Shown here one piece after another: positions 17,245 through 26,548 of a stretch of 64,000 nucleotides of DNA; the stretch's first letter is position 1; the number at the start of each line of letters is the position of its first letter. The translations under genes and the position numbers were made by a program. The stretch is taken from assembly GCA_963780655.1 (NCBI GenBank), contig CAWACP010000007.1, positions 1 to 64,000 on the forward strand, read 5' to 3'. The notes below the pieces were generated by a model. The model was not told where the DNA came from and made no database searches. It was given only the letters and a program-made list of their open reading frames with translations. This stretch comes from CAWACP01 sp963780655 (GTDB lineage: Bacteria; Acidobacteriota; Terriglobia; Bryobacterales; Bryobacteraceae).

Positions 17245-19359
17245 ATGGTCCACACAGTTGAAATCGACCTGGACGGTCGAAAGCTCACTCTTGAAACAGG
17301 AAAAGTAGCGAAGCAGGCAAATGGCGCCGTCGTGGTGCGTTCCGGGGACTCGGTAGTCCTCGTCAGCGCATGCTCGAACGAGCAGCCCAAGCCGGGCGCA
17401 TCCTTCTTCCCGCTCACGGTCGATTACCGTGAATACACCTACGCCGCCGGTAAGTTTCCGGGCGGATTCATCAAGCGCGAGGGACGTCCCTCGGAGAAGG
17501 AAATTCTCACCAGCCGCATGATCGACCGGCCTGTCCGGCCGCTCTTTCCGGAAGGCTTCGCGAACGAAACGCAGATCATCGGCATGGTGCTCTCCGCCGA
17601 TCCGGAGCGCGATCCGGGAACCCTCGCCATGGTTGGCGCCGGGGCCGCTCTCGCTATCTCCGATATCCCGTTCCATCACATCCTGGGCGCGGTGCGCGTC
17701 GGTCTGATCAACGGAAAGCTGATCCCCAACCCCGGCTACGAAGAAAGCCGTGAATCGAAGATCAACATCATCGTCGCGGGCACGGAAGAAGGCATCGTCA
17801 TGGTGGAGGCGGGAGCCAATCACGTCAGCGAAGCCGAGGTTATCCAGGCCATTGAATACGGCCACGAGTGCTGCAAAAAGATCGTCGCGGGCATCCGCGA
17901 GCTGATGGCGAAGGCCGGCAAGGCTAAACGCGACTATACGCCGGCGCCTGTCGATCAGAAGCTCTATGACGAAATCTCCGACGAGATTCGCGACGAGCTC
18001 ACCGATGCCATGAGCACGGAGAAGTATTCGAAGATCGACAGCTATCACCGCATCGACGCCGCGAAGGCGAAGGTAGTTGCGGGCAAGCCGGAAGAGCAGC
18101 GTCCCGAGGCCGGCCCTCTCTTCGATACCCTGAAAGAACGCATTTTCCGCGATCAGATGCTAAACGACCGGAAGCGTCCGGACGGCCGCCGATTCGACGA
18201 GATCCGGCCCATCAGCATTGAGATTGGCGTGCTGCCGCGCGTGCACGGCTCGGCTCTGTTCACGCGAGGCGAAACCCAGGCGCTGGTCACCTGCACGCTG
18301 GGCACGAAGGAAGACGAGCAGCGGCTGGAAATGTTCGACCCGAGCATCACCACCAAGCGGTTCATGCTGCACTACAACTTCCCGCCGTTCAGCGTGGGCG
18401 AGGTCGGATTCATGCGCGGCCCGGGACGGCGTGAGATCGGCCACGGCGCGCTTGCCGAGCGTTCCATCATTCCGGTGGTTCCCGACGATAAGGCATTCCC
18501 CTACACGCTGCGCGTGGTCAGTGACATTCTCGAATCGAACGGTTCCAGTTCCATGGCCACAGTGTGCGGCGCCACGCTGGCTCTGATGGATGCGGGCGTG
18601 CCGATCCCGACGCCGATCGCCGGAATCGCTATGGGTCTGGTGATGGAGGGCGACAAGTACGCCATCCTGACCGACATCGCCGGCGCCGAGGATCACTACG
18701 GCGACATGGACTTCAAGGTGGCGGGATCGCGCAACGGCATCACCGGCCTGCAGATGGACATCAAGGTTCCCCGTGTCTCCACCAAGGTGCTCACAGAGGC
18801 TCTGGAACAGGCTCGTAAAGCGCGTCTGGAGATCCTCGACAAGATGGTGGCCGTCATTGCCGAGCCGCGCTCGGAGATGTCGCCCTATGCTCCGCGCATC
18901 TACACGCTGACCATTCCCGTGGACAAGATCCGCGAGCTGATTGGACCCGGCGGCAAGATGATCCGCAGCATCGTGGACGAGACGGGCGCCAAGATCGACG
19001 TGTCCGACGACGGCACGGTGAACATCTTCGCCTCCGACAGCGAGGCCGCGAACAAGGCCATCCAGCGCGTCACCGACATTGGCGCGGTGGCCGAGGTGGG
19101 CAAAACCTATCTTGGCAAGGTGGTCCGGCTGGTGGACTTCGGCGCCTTTGTCGAGATCTTCCCCGGCACCGACGGTCTGCTGCACATCAGCGAGATTTCG
19201 GAGAACCGCATCAAAGCAGTACGCGATGAGCTGAAGGAGGGCGATCAGATCCTGGTAAAGGTTCTGGCGCTCGAAGGCAACAAAATCAAGCTCAGCCGCA
19301 AAGCCGTGCTGCGCGAGCAGCGCGAGAAGCTGAAGGCGGCTCCGGCCTCCAAGGTGTAA
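17245..19359 (+). CDS. pnp: Polyribonucleotide nucleotidyltransferase (PNPase)
   Basis: A 704-residue phosphorolytic 3'-5' exoribonuclease for mRNA turnover. Two RNase PH-type domains (about 5-225 and 310-545) flank a helical linker; a KH domain (about 553-615, with IRELIGPGGKMIRSI) and an S1 domain (about 620-695, with GKVVRLVDFGAFVEI) bind RNA. The ATG at 17245 has AAAGGAA upstream and gives the usual family N-terminus; the frame is open six codons further. It lies downstream of rpsO. A duplicated scrap of its 3' end is found at 22783-22851. Confidence 0.97.
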   Translation: MVHTVEIDLDGRKLTLETGKVAKQANGAVVVRSGDSVVLVSACSNEQPKPGASFFPLTVDYREYTYAAGKFPGGFIKREGRPSEKEILTSRMIDRPVRPLFPEGFANETQIIGMVLSADPERDPGTLAMVGAGAALAISDIPFHHILGAVRVGLINGKLIPNPGYEESRESKINIIVAGTEEGIVMVEAGANHVSEAEVIQAIEYGHECCKKIVAGIRELMAKAGKAKRDYTPAPVDQKLYDEISDEIRDELTDAMSTEKYSKIDSYHRIDAAKAKVVAGKPEEQRPEAGPLFDTLKERIFRDQMLNDRKRPDGRRFDEIRPISIEIGVLPRVHGSALFTRGETQALVTCTLGTKEDEQRLEMFDPSITTKRFMLHYNFPPFSVGEVGFMRGPGRREIGHGALAERSIIPVVPDDKAFPYTLRVVSDILESNGSSSMATVCGATLALMDAGVPIPTPIAGIAMGLVMEGDKYAILTDIAGAEDHYGDMDFKVAGSRNGITGLQMDIKVPRVSTKVLTEALEQARKARLEILDKMVAVIAEPRSEMSPYAPRIYTLTIPVDKIRELIGPGGKMIRSIVDETGAKIDVSDDGTVNIFASDSEAANKAIQRVTDIGAVAEVGKTYLGKVVRLVDFGAFVEIFPGTDGLLHISEISENRIKAVRDELKEGDQILVKVLALEGNKIKLSRKAVLREQREKLKAAPASKV

Positions 19360-19366
19360 GGGAGGG

Positions 19367-19396
19367 CCTCCGCTCCCTCGCGGTCGCGGCTCGGAA
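19367..19396 (+). repeat. 30-bp dispersed repeat, copy 1
   Basis: This 30-base word begins CCTCCGCTCCCTCGCGG and ends CGCGGCTCGGAA. It is identical to 59163-59192; variants occur at 38684-38712 and 50110-50145. It lies seven bases after the pnp stop. Confidence 0.8.
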
Positions 19397-19528
19397 GCGC
19401 TTTCCGGGCCGCGCGCGCATCAGTTCCTCACTCCATCAGATGGACCTTCGGCGCGGCAATTGTGCTACACCGCCGTTTTGGACGCCCGTTGTATGATGGA
19501 GTACCTTGAGAGGGATCAACTTCGGCGC

Positions 19529-22279
19529 ATGACAGGCCGAACGGTTTCGCGCTACCGTATTCTCGCCGAGATCGGTAGCGGCGGCATGGGCGTGGTATAC
19601 AAAGCCGAAGATACCCGACTTCATCGGTTCGTTGCGCTCAAGTTCTTACCGGAGCCGCGCGCAGGATCGCATCAGGCGTTCGAGCGGTTCCAGCGCGAAG
19701 CGCAGGCCGCCTCCAGCCTGAATCACCCCAACATCTGCACCATCTACGATGTCGACGAGCATGAGGGCCAGCCGTTCATCGCGATGGAACTGCTGGAGGG
19801 CGACACTCTCCGGCACATCATTGCGCATCATCCAATCAAAACCGATCGGCTTCTGGATCTGGCCATCGAGATCACCGATGCTCTGGATGCCGCCCACAGG
19901 AAGGGAATCGTTCATCGGGATATCAAATCGGCCAATATCTTCCTGACACGCGACGGCCATGCGAAGATTCTCGACTTCGGCCTGGCCAAGATCACGCCGG
20001 CGCCGCGCGCCGCTGCCGCGGTTGGCGCTGAAGAAGCGACGTCCACTGCGCTCGAGCCGCTCACGAATCCTGGGTCGGCAATGGGCACAGTGGATTACAT
20101 GTCGCCTGAGCAGGCGCGGGGCGAAGAGCTGGATGCGCGCACCGACCTGTTCAGTTTCGGCGCCGTGTTGTACGAGATGGCCACCGGCAGGCTGCCATTC
20201 CCTGGCAGCACATCGGCGGCGGTCTGCGGCGCCATTCTGCACAAGGCGCACGAATCGCCGCTGCGTCTGAATCCGGCGCTGCCGCCCAGGCTGGACGACA
20301 TCATCAATAAGGCGCTGGAAAAAGACCGCGACGTCCGCTATCAACACGCTTCCGATCTGCGCGCCGACCTGAAACGCCTGAAGCGCGATTCGGATTCAGG
20401 CCGCATGGCGTCGGCCACACCGTCCAGCGCATCTTCGGCCGAGGCTTCGAACGCACCATACGATCCATCGCTGGCTTCGGCGGCGAGCATCCCTGTGCAG
20501 CCCGCAGGACGACGATCCTCGTGGCGGATGGCGCTGGGCGGACTCGCGGCAGTGATTGTGGCGGCTTTGCTGTGGCTGCTGCGGCCCGCGCCGGCGCCGC
20601 ATGTGCGCGGTACAACGCAGATCACCAGCGATGGCCAGCGAAAAGGCCCATTCGTTACCGACGGCACGAGAGTGTATTACACCACGCTGCACGGATTCTC
20701 TGCCGATAGTTTCTTTCAGGTAAGCGCCGACGGCGGTGAACCGGTTCCCATGCCGGCACTGGACGGCATGTGCCCGCTCGACATTTCGCCGGACCGTTCC
20801 GAACTGCTGTTGGGCGCCCACGATGGTTCGTTATGGGCGGCGCCCGTCCTGGGCAGCGCGCCGCGCCGCCTGGGGGACCTGTTCCTGGGTGACCTGACTT
20901 ATAGCTCCCGATACTGGTATTCCGGAACCTGGTCGCCCAAAGGGGACCAGATCTTTTACACCGTAGGTTCCCAACTCCGCATCGCCAGCAAAGACGGGAC
21001 TGACTCGCGGAAACTGGCTGTCGTGGAGGGCCCTGCGATTTATCCGCGCTGGTCGCCGGACGGCCGGGCCATCCGATTCTCCATGATAGGGAACAATTCC
21101 CCGTCTTTGTGGGAGATCTCAGCGGACGGCACGCGCCCGCACGCGCTGTTCCCGCAGTGGAAAGATCACGCGACAGTGTACGGCTCCTGGACTCCTGGCC
21201 AGAAATATTTCGTATTCGATGCGGCAGAACTCAATAATCAGTTGCAGGGCCCTTCCGAGATTTGGGCGATTCGCGAGCGCGGCGGGTTCTTCGACCGGGG
21301 CAGCCGGACTCCGGTTCGGCTGACCACCGGGCCGATGCAGGCAGAATTCGCCGTGCCCAGCCCCGACGGCAAGCGCATCTTCTTCCATGGCGTTCTGGAT
21401 CGCGGTGAGCTGGTGCGCTATGCGCCGAATTCGGAGCACTGGATGCCATGGCTTGGAGGCCTCGCGGCGACGCAGATTGCCTACTCCCCCGATGGTAAAT
21501 CGATCGCCTACGACAGCTACCCAGGATTTTCTATCTGGCGGAGCGCTCTGGACGGAAGCGGGAGGCTGCAACTCACCACGCCTCCGATGCAGGCGACCAA
21601 TCCACGCTGGTCGCCCGATGGAACCGAGATCGCGTTTGGCGCGAGGTCGCCTCGAGAGCGCTGGCGCGTTTACATGGAACCGGCTGCGGGCGGGGCGCTG
21701 CGAATGCTGACCCAGGGCGAAGGCGGACCCGGAGGGGAAGCGGATCCGAGCTGGTCGCCCGATGGCGCCTCGCTGGTATTCGGCACGGGCACCGTTTATG
21801 CCAGAGGCATGACGCCCACGAACACAGTGCTGAGAATCATCGACGTCAGGACCGGCGGCATTTCCGTGCTGCCCGGGTCGCAGGCGCTGTGGTCTCCACG
21901 ATGGTCCCCTGACGGCCGCTACATTGCCGCGCTTTCCACTCCGCAGCCCGCGAAGGTGATGCTGTATGACGTCCAGACCCATCAGCAAAGAGAACTCGCC
22001 CGCCTCGCTGGAAACGCGAATTGGCCCAGTTGGTCGCGCGACAGCCAGTATCTCTACTTCCAGACGAGTTCAGACGTGGGCGCAGTGTCTCCATCAGGGA
22101 TGTCCCGTGTGCGCATCAGCGACGGCAAACTGGAGCACGTGGTCGGTTTCACGGATTTGAAATTTGCGCCGTCCCAACCGAACTGGGCGTGGGTCGGGCT
22201 CACCCCTGACGGGGGGCTGATCGCCCTCAGGGATGCCGGCAGCAATGAAATCTACGCGCTCGACTGGGACGCGCCATAG
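19529..22279 (+). CDS. Membrane serine/threonine kinase with TolB/WD40 beta-propeller sensor
   Basis: A 916-residue receptor kinase. The kinase domain (about 6-270) has GSGGMGVVY, VALKFL, HRDIKSANIFL, DFGLAK and MSPEQ, so all catalytic parts are present. After a Ser/Ala-rich linker one membrane helix (MALGGLAAVIVAALLWLL, about 335-352) leads to an outside domain built of repeated WSPDG-type blades (about 375-910), the TolB/WD40-like propeller. The start at MTGRTVSRYRIL fits the family; an upstream ATG pair (near 19493) would add a short extension. PP2C at 52.3 kb could be a counteracting phosphatase. Confidence 0.9.
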   Translation: MTGRTVSRYRILAEIGSGGMGVVYKAEDTRLHRFVALKFLPEPRAGSHQAFERFQREAQAASSLNHPNICTIYDVDEHEGQPFIAMELLEGDTLRHIIAHHPIKTDRLLDLAIEITDALDAAHRKGIVHRDIKSANIFLTRDGHAKILDFGLAKITPAPRAAAAVGAEEATSTALEPLTNPGSAMGTVDYMSPEQARGEELDARTDLFSFGAVLYEMATGRLPFPGSTSAAVCGAILHKAHESPLRLNPALPPRLDDIINKALEKDRDVRYQHASDLRADLKRLKRDSDSGRMASATPSSASSAEASNAPYDPSLASAASIPVQPAGRRSSWRMALGGLAAVIVAALLWLLRPAPAPHVRGTTQITSDGQRKGPFVTDGTRVYYTTLHGFSADSFFQVSADGGEPVPMPALDGMCPLDISPDRSELLLGAHDGSLWAAPVLGSAPRRLGDLFLGDLTYSSRYWYSGTWSPKGDQIFYTVGSQLRIASKDGTDSRKLAVVEGPAIYPRWSPDGRAIRFSMIGNNSPSLWEISADGTRPHALFPQWKDHATVYGSWTPGQKYFVFDAAELNNQLQGPSEIWAIRERGGFFDRGSRTPVRLTTGPMQAEFAVPSPDGKRIFFHGVLDRGELVRYAPNSEHWMPWLGGLAATQIAYSPDGKSIAYDSYPGFSIWRSALDGSGRLQLTTPPMQATNPRWSPDGTEIAFGARSPRERWRVYMEPAAGGALRMLTQGEGGPGGEADPSWSPDGASLVFGTGTVYARGMTPTNTVLRIIDVRTGGISVLPGSQALWSPRWSPDGRYIAALSTPQPAKVMLYDVQTHQQRELARLAGNANWPSWSRDSQYLYFQTSSDVGAVSPSGMSRVRISDGKLEHVVGFTDLKFAPSQPNWAWVGLTPDGGLIALRDAGSNEIYALDWDAP

Positions 22280-22301
22280 GCTCACGGGCGTTGCAGATCC
22301 G

Positions 22302-22703
22302 ATGCGAACGAAATTGCTTCGATTCAACGGGGCTGTCGAGCGGGATCCCGCGGTCGACGCGTGGATGAAAGACCATGCAGATGAACTGGGCGCCACAGCG
22401 CAGCAGTGGTTTGAGGTAATGCGGAAATGCGGCGACGAAGTCCGTGAGCTTCTGCATGACGGCTGTCCGGTGGCCTGTCTGGGAGATGCCCCCTTCGGCT
22501 ACGTCAACGTATTTACGTCGCACGTAAACGTCGGGTTCTTTCACGGCGCGGCGCTGCCGGATCCGGCCCGGTTGTTGCAAGGCGGCGGCAGGTTCATGCG
22601 TCATGTGAAGCTGAGACCGGGAACGTCCACCAACGTCGCGGCGCTACGCAAACTTATCGAAAGGGCGTACTGGGATATAAAGGAGCGCGTTGAAAACGGC
22701 TAG
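22302..22703 (+). CDS. DUF1801-type small protein
   Basis: A 133-residue protein with the fold type of DUF1801/YdhG (WMKDHADELGATAQQWFEVM, then CLGDAPFGYVNVFTSHVNVGF and KLRPGTSTNVAALRKLIE). The biochemical role of this family is not established. The ATG at 22302 is chosen because homology starts there; the frame is open upstream into the kinase stop region. It follows the kinase by 22 bases on the same strand and may be cotranscribed. Confidence 0.75.
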   Translation: MRTKLLRFNGAVERDPAVDAWMKDHADELGATAQQWFEVMRKCGDEVRELLHDGCPVACLGDAPFGYVNVFTSHVNVGFFHGAALPDPARLLQGGGRFMRHVKLRPGTSTNVAALRKLIERAYWDIKERVENG

Positions 22704-22782
22704 CGACAGGGGCAGGTGGAAGGCGGGATCCTGAGGGCGGATAAGCCGGCGCTGTATGGGCCCGAGCGCCTTACCGGCTGCC

Positions 22783-22851
22783 GAGCTGAAGGAGGGCGAT
22801 CAGATCCTGGGCCGCAAAGCCGTGCTGCGCGAACAGCGCGAGAAGCTGAAG
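22783..22851 (+). pseudogene. Duplicated fragment of the pnp 3' end
   Basis: Bases 22783-22810 equal pnp 19228-19255 exactly, and the rest matches pnp 19295-19333 with one difference. The 39 bases between those pnp segments are missing, a multiple of three. It encodes ELKEGDQILGRKAVLREQ in frame but has no start or S1 domain. It places a copy of the pnp end on the other side of the kinase/DUF1801 block. Confidence 0.85.
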
Positions 22852-22894
22852 ACAACCACAACGAAAGTTGTAACGACGGCGCCCCGTTGTGTGG

Positions 22895-22921
22895 AAGGCA
22901 GACGGCCAGACCGTCTGCCTT
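22895..22921. repeat. Perfect hairpin, possible terminator or extragenic repeat
   Basis: AAGGCAGACGG and CCGTCTGCCTT pair over 11 bases around a five-base loop. It lies after the pnp fragment and 57 bases past the 3' end of the convergent PEP-CTERM gene. No T-tract follows. Confidence 0.6.
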
Positions 22922-22977
22922 GCGTCCACGTAATCTCATTTCCGGAGCAGACCCCAAAGTCTCCGCTAAACCTCCGA

Positions 22978-23760
22978 TTACCGATCGCGGATTCGGCCTC
23001 CTGACAGTCGGCGCCCCGTCGCCCTGAGCGCAAACAGGGCTCCGGCAATAAGCGCCAGAGAAAACCCACCCGGCTCGGGCGTCTCCGCCGGAGCGTTACT
23101 CGCACCCGAAGCGACCACGATACTGTACTCGGCGGCATCGGGAAAGCTGGGATCGATGAAAATGAACGGGTCGGCGGATGCGGTCGCCGATTGCGGAAGG
23201 CTGCTGTTGCCCCCGATGGCGAGGACCGAAAGAAAGAGGAGGTTCCCCAAGTCTCCCGACGTAGCCTTCCATGCCAGCGTCCCTGAGAACGAGGTCTCCG
23301 TCGAACCGCAGTCGAACTGAGTGCTGCAAACGGACGCCTTGGTTTCGCCAAAGCTGTTATCGATGGCCATCTCGGCGTGCCCGAGCGCATTGAACTCCGA
23401 AGATCCGGTTGTCGACAGATTCGTGGCCACCAATATCGGCACGACGTCGCCAGGGTTCCCTCCGACAACTTCAAAACCGTATTGGACCGTTGCCAGCGCC
23501 TCGCCCTCGGAGATTTTACCCTTGGTGGGGTCGACGGGAGGCGCTGAAAACTGGGCCGTCAGACTGACTAACGGAGACAGAGAGTAATAGGTGATCGCGT
23601 TTGGCAGCGCACAACTGTTAACGTCGACGCGGTCGATCGTGGTGAATCCGTCGCTACAGTACGTCTCCGTTTGGAGGGGAGACAGTGTGGCAGCCCGAAG
23701 CGGAAAGACAACAGAAACCGTGAATCCGGCAGCCAAAATCGCGGACGCAAAAAAACGCAT
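22978..23760 (-). CDS. PEP-CTERM sorting-domain exported protein
   Basis: A 260-residue secreted protein of unknown function. The N-terminus (MRFFASAILAAGFTVSVVF) is a signal peptide, chosen as start because GGGAGG lies nine bases upstream. The C-terminus carries the PEP-CTERM tripartite signal: PEPGGFSLALIAGALFAL followed by arginines, recognised by exosortase. A few extra residues after the arginine cluster are unusual. The body looks like a beta-rich extracellular domain with four cysteines. The sugar transferase at 43 kb is of the type that accompanies this sorting system. Confidence 0.85.
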   Translation of the reverse strand: MRFFASAILAAGFTVSVVFPLRAATLSPLQTETYCSDGFTTIDRVDVNSCALPNAITYYSLSPLVSLTAQFSAPPVDPTKGKISEGEALATVQYGFEVVGGNPGDVVPILVATNLSTTGSSEFNALGHAEMAIDNSFGETKASVCSTQFDCGSTETSFSGTLAWKATSGDLGNLLFLSVLAIGGNSSLPQSATASADPFIFIDPSFPDAAEYSIVVASGASNAPAETPEPGGFSLALIAGALFALRATGRRLSGGRIRDR

Positions 23761-23853
23761 AGAGGGAACCTCCCGTTTCCACAACACAATCGATTTCGCT
23801 TCGTCCTTTGGCTGTTTCCTGCTTTCCGGTGCGCAACCCCGGCGCTTTGCCGA

Positions 23854-24315
23854 TCATTGGTTCGGCGAGTAGCAAACGCTGCCGCTGTACCGCAACACGA
23901 TCTGCCCTGTATTGTTGTTTATGGCGCCAAACGCCTGCAGTGTTCCGGTGGCGCCGTTGAATTTCCCTGTGCCTCCTGTGATCTGGACTCCGGCTTTATA
24001 CGCAACGGCATAGAGTCCCGGAACGTCCTGGACCGGGTAGGCGGTCGCATCCGCATCAGCAAAGAAGATCGTGTCCCCCGTTGCGGTGACCCATTTGTGG
24101 TGATTGTGAAAGACCAGAGACGGCGCGTATATTCCAGGGGAAACTCCCTTGACGTCCACGCCCAGCCCGCCTGCGAGGTCGCCGGTGGCCACCCCCAGCG
24201 TCGATGCCTGGTCGAGGAAGTTGGTTGAAACTGCTCCGCCTACGAGCTGGCAGCGGGGAGAATCGCCCCAGACGTACGGGGCGGCCATGAGTAATGTCAG
24301 AATCATCGTTCGCAT
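23854..24315 (-). CDS. Small exported protein, allene-oxide-cyclase-like barrel
   Basis: A 153-residue protein starting MRTMILTLLMAAPYVWG, a signal peptide, with AGGAAACAGC directly before the ATG. The mature part (GVATGDLAGGLG, YAVAYKAGVQITGGTGKFNGATG, GSVCYSPNQ at the end) resembles the small beta-barrel of dirigent/allene-oxide-cyclase-like proteins in which a GTGKF(N/A)GATG loop recurs. That assignment rests on pattern memory; activity is unknown. It is divergent from the winged-helix regulator. Confidence 0.6.
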   Translation of the reverse strand: MRTMILTLLMAAPYVWGDSPRCQLVGGAVSTNFLDQASTLGVATGDLAGGLGVDVKGVSPGIYAPSLVFHNHHKWVTATGDTIFFADADATAYPVQDVPGLYAVAYKAGVQITGGTGKFNGATGTLQAFGAINNNTGQIVLRYSGSVCYSPNQ

Positions 24316-24509
24316 GCTGTTTCCTGAACCTTTCGTGTTTAATCGGGCGCGCAGTCGTCCAGGCCCGCGGCTGATTTGAATACAGCCGCCGGTCTGGATA
24401 GAATGTGCTGAGCCGGCTTCCACCGGCAGTAAGGATCATAAAGCCGGCGCGGGAACCGGGTCATAAGGAAAATCTACTTTTTCCTTAACGCCACGCTGGG
24501 GGTTTGAGG

Positions 24510-26282
24510 GTGGACGAAAACCGCGCCTGCTGCTATCAGTTCGGCAACTTCCGTATCGACTCTGCCCAGCGTGTCCTGGTTCGCGGAGACGATGCGATAC
24601 CGCTCCCTCCCAAAGCTTTCGACCTTCTTTCGTTGCTTATCGGCGATGCCGGCCGGTTGCTCACGAAGCAACGCATCATGGATGCGCTCTGGCCCGACAC
24701 ATTCGTCGAAGAGGCGAACCTTGCAAACCTCATCGCGTTGCTTCGAAAGGCGCTGGGCGATACGACGCGGAAGCCGGCGTACATCGAGACGGTTCCGAAA
24801 CACGGGTACCGTTTCGTCGCGGATGTTTTGGCGTCCGCGAACGAAGGCCGGAGCGATGGCGCCATACGATTCATCGCCTTTCCATTCAAGAGCAACCGAA
24901 CGGAGGGCGCCGATTTTCTCGGGTACAGTCTGCCGGAGGCCATCGCCGCCACTCTTGCCGAACTCAATGCGTTCACCGTCAGGTCAACCCAGATGGCCGC
25001 GCGCTTCGATCCCGTTCACTGGAACCCGCAGGCTGTAGCGGCCGAAGCGGATGTGGACGTGATTCTGAGGGGGACCATCGACCGCGCCGCGGGACAGATA
25101 CACGCTACGACGGAGTTGATCGACGCCCGCAGTGCGACGGTACTCTGGTCGAAGATCTGGGATGTACCAGCCGGCGAATTGCACACCCTCCATCGCGGGA
25201 TCGCGCAACTGATCATTCGATCGCTGATCCGCAGGACGCGGGGTGCGGACAGCCTGATGACGGGAGTCGATACTCCCGCTACCGCGCATGCCTATGAGCT
25301 CTATCTCAGAGCCAACCAGCTCACGCTGAAGCGGTCGACCGAAAACATGGCGCTCGCTCGCGATCTGTATGTGGCGTGCACCGAGGTCGACCCCGGTTAT
25401 GCGCCAGCATGGGCGCGGCTCGGGCGATGTTACCGCTTTCTGGAGAAGTTCGGAGGGACGGAGGCTGCCGCCGCCGGCTCGGCCCACGCTGCTTTCGCCC
25501 GCGCCTTTCAGATTAATCCGAACCTTGCGATTGCGCACAGCGCTTACACGCCCATCCAGTGCGACGAGGGGCATGCGGTGGATGCAATGGCAAGACTGAT
25601 CGGCATGCTGGAGCGCAACGGAAGTAATCCTGAAATCTTCGCGGCGCTGGTGCACTCCTGCCGTTATTGCGGGCAACTGGATGCGTCGGTGGCCGCGCAC
25701 GGCCGTGCGTTCCGGCTGGATCGAAACTTCCCGACCAGCGTGTCGCACACCTGGTTCGCGCTCGGCGACTACGAAAAGGCGCTTTACTGGTACGACACAA
25801 AGACGGGAATGTATTTCGATGTCCTGACGCTTACCATGATGGGCCGGGCGGACGAAGCTTCAGCGCTGATGTGGACCCGGCGGGAGCATTTTTCGATGCA
25901 GCCGGCGCTGATGAACTCTCTGCGCTGTTACCTGGACGGAGACGCAACAAGCGGGCTGAGAGTGCTTCGGGAAAACGGATCTGCCGCTGCGAGCGATCCG
26001 GAAGCGCGGTTCTATATGGCCCGTCAGGCGGCCAGGTTCGGGGATTTTTCATTGGCGCTGCGGTTCCTGACCGAGTCAGTGACGTCCGGCTACGGGAGTT
26101 CGCTGGGTCTGATCCACGATCCCTGGCTGCAGATTTTGCGCGGGACTTCGGAGTTCGGGCAGATCCTGCAGACGGTTCGCGAAAGAGAGCGCGAAGCGCA
26201 CGAGAGTTTCATGCGGGCGGGAGGTGAGCGAGTTCTTGCGCAGGCCGCGTCTGCCGCATATTCCAGCTCGTCTATTCTTTAG
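24510..26282 (+). CDS. Winged-helix (OmpR/CadC-type) regulator with FlgO-like domain and TPRs
   Basis: About 590 residues. The first hundred form a winged-helix DNA-binding domain (PPKAFDLLSLLIGDAGRLLTK, ALWPDTFVEEANLANLIALL, IETVPKHGYRFVADV). A second domain (about 120-240) is the FlgO/TolB-N type (IRFIAFPFKSN, VDVILRGTIDRAAGQIHATT), and TPR-like helices follow to the end. There is no membrane helix, unlike CadC. It should bind DNA in response to an unknown cue. GTG at 24510 or TTG at 24504 are both possible starts. The divergent gene encodes the small exported barrel protein. Confidence 0.82.
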   Translation: MDENRACCYQFGNFRIDSAQRVLVRGDDAIPLPPKAFDLLSLLIGDAGRLLTKQRIMDALWPDTFVEEANLANLIALLRKALGDTTRKPAYIETVPKHGYRFVADVLASANEGRSDGAIRFIAFPFKSNRTEGADFLGYSLPEAIAATLAELNAFTVRSTQMAARFDPVHWNPQAVAAEADVDVILRGTIDRAAGQIHATTELIDARSATVLWSKIWDVPAGELHTLHRGIAQLIIRSLIRRTRGADSLMTGVDTPATAHAYELYLRANQLTLKRSTENMALARDLYVACTEVDPGYAPAWARLGRCYRFLEKFGGTEAAAAGSAHAAFARAFQINPNLAIAHSAYTPIQCDEGHAVDAMARLIGMLERNGSNPEIFAALVHSCRYCGQLDASVAAHGRAFRLDRNFPTSVSHTWFALGDYEKALYWYDTKTGMYFDVLTLTMMGRADEASALMWTRREHFSMQPALMNSLRCYLDGDATSGLRVLRENGSAAASDPEARFYMARQAARFGDFSLALRFLTESVTSGYGSSLGLIHDPWLQILRGTSEFGQILQTVREREREAHESFMRAGGERVLAQAASAAYSSSSIL

Positions 26283-26335
26283 GAATACTGTTCATACGCG
26301 ATCGCCAGTCTCGGCAACTTGTACTTGGCAAACTT

Positions 26336-26548
26336 CTAGACTTGGATCGGCGTGACAGCCCGGTATTGGATTTTCGTGCGCTTCGTTCGGTCGCGGAATT
26401 CCTTTAGTCGTTCCTGCTCGTTCAGGTATGCTTCCTTCGGTATGCTAACAAAGCTTCGCGGAGCGTTGTCCATCCGTTCAGCGTCGGGGCCGGGACCAGA
26501 GGGGGCGGAAGCGGGTTCATCTAGTTCTCCGATTCGTATTCTCTCCAA
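26336..26548 (-). CDS. Possible fourth gene of the ParA/HEPN operon (70 aa)
   Basis: A short frame that begins inside the last codons of the HEPN-like gene and ends in a protein-like stretch (YLNEQERLKEFRDRTKRTK, then IQYRAVTPIQV). A second ATG at 26473 could be the true start. I do not recognise it, and the GC-rich first half may be translated by chance. Its position and strand fit translation coupling with the gene upstream. Confidence 0.35.
   Translation of the reverse strand: MERIRIGELDEPASAPSGPGPDAERMDNAPRSFVSIPKEAYLNEQERLKEFRDRTKRTKIQYRAVTPIQV

Noticed and set aside
19490..19500. TATGAT before the membrane kinase gene as a promoter
   Set aside because: Spacing to any TTG-type -35 is wrong, and the bases may equally be an alternative start (ATGATGG).
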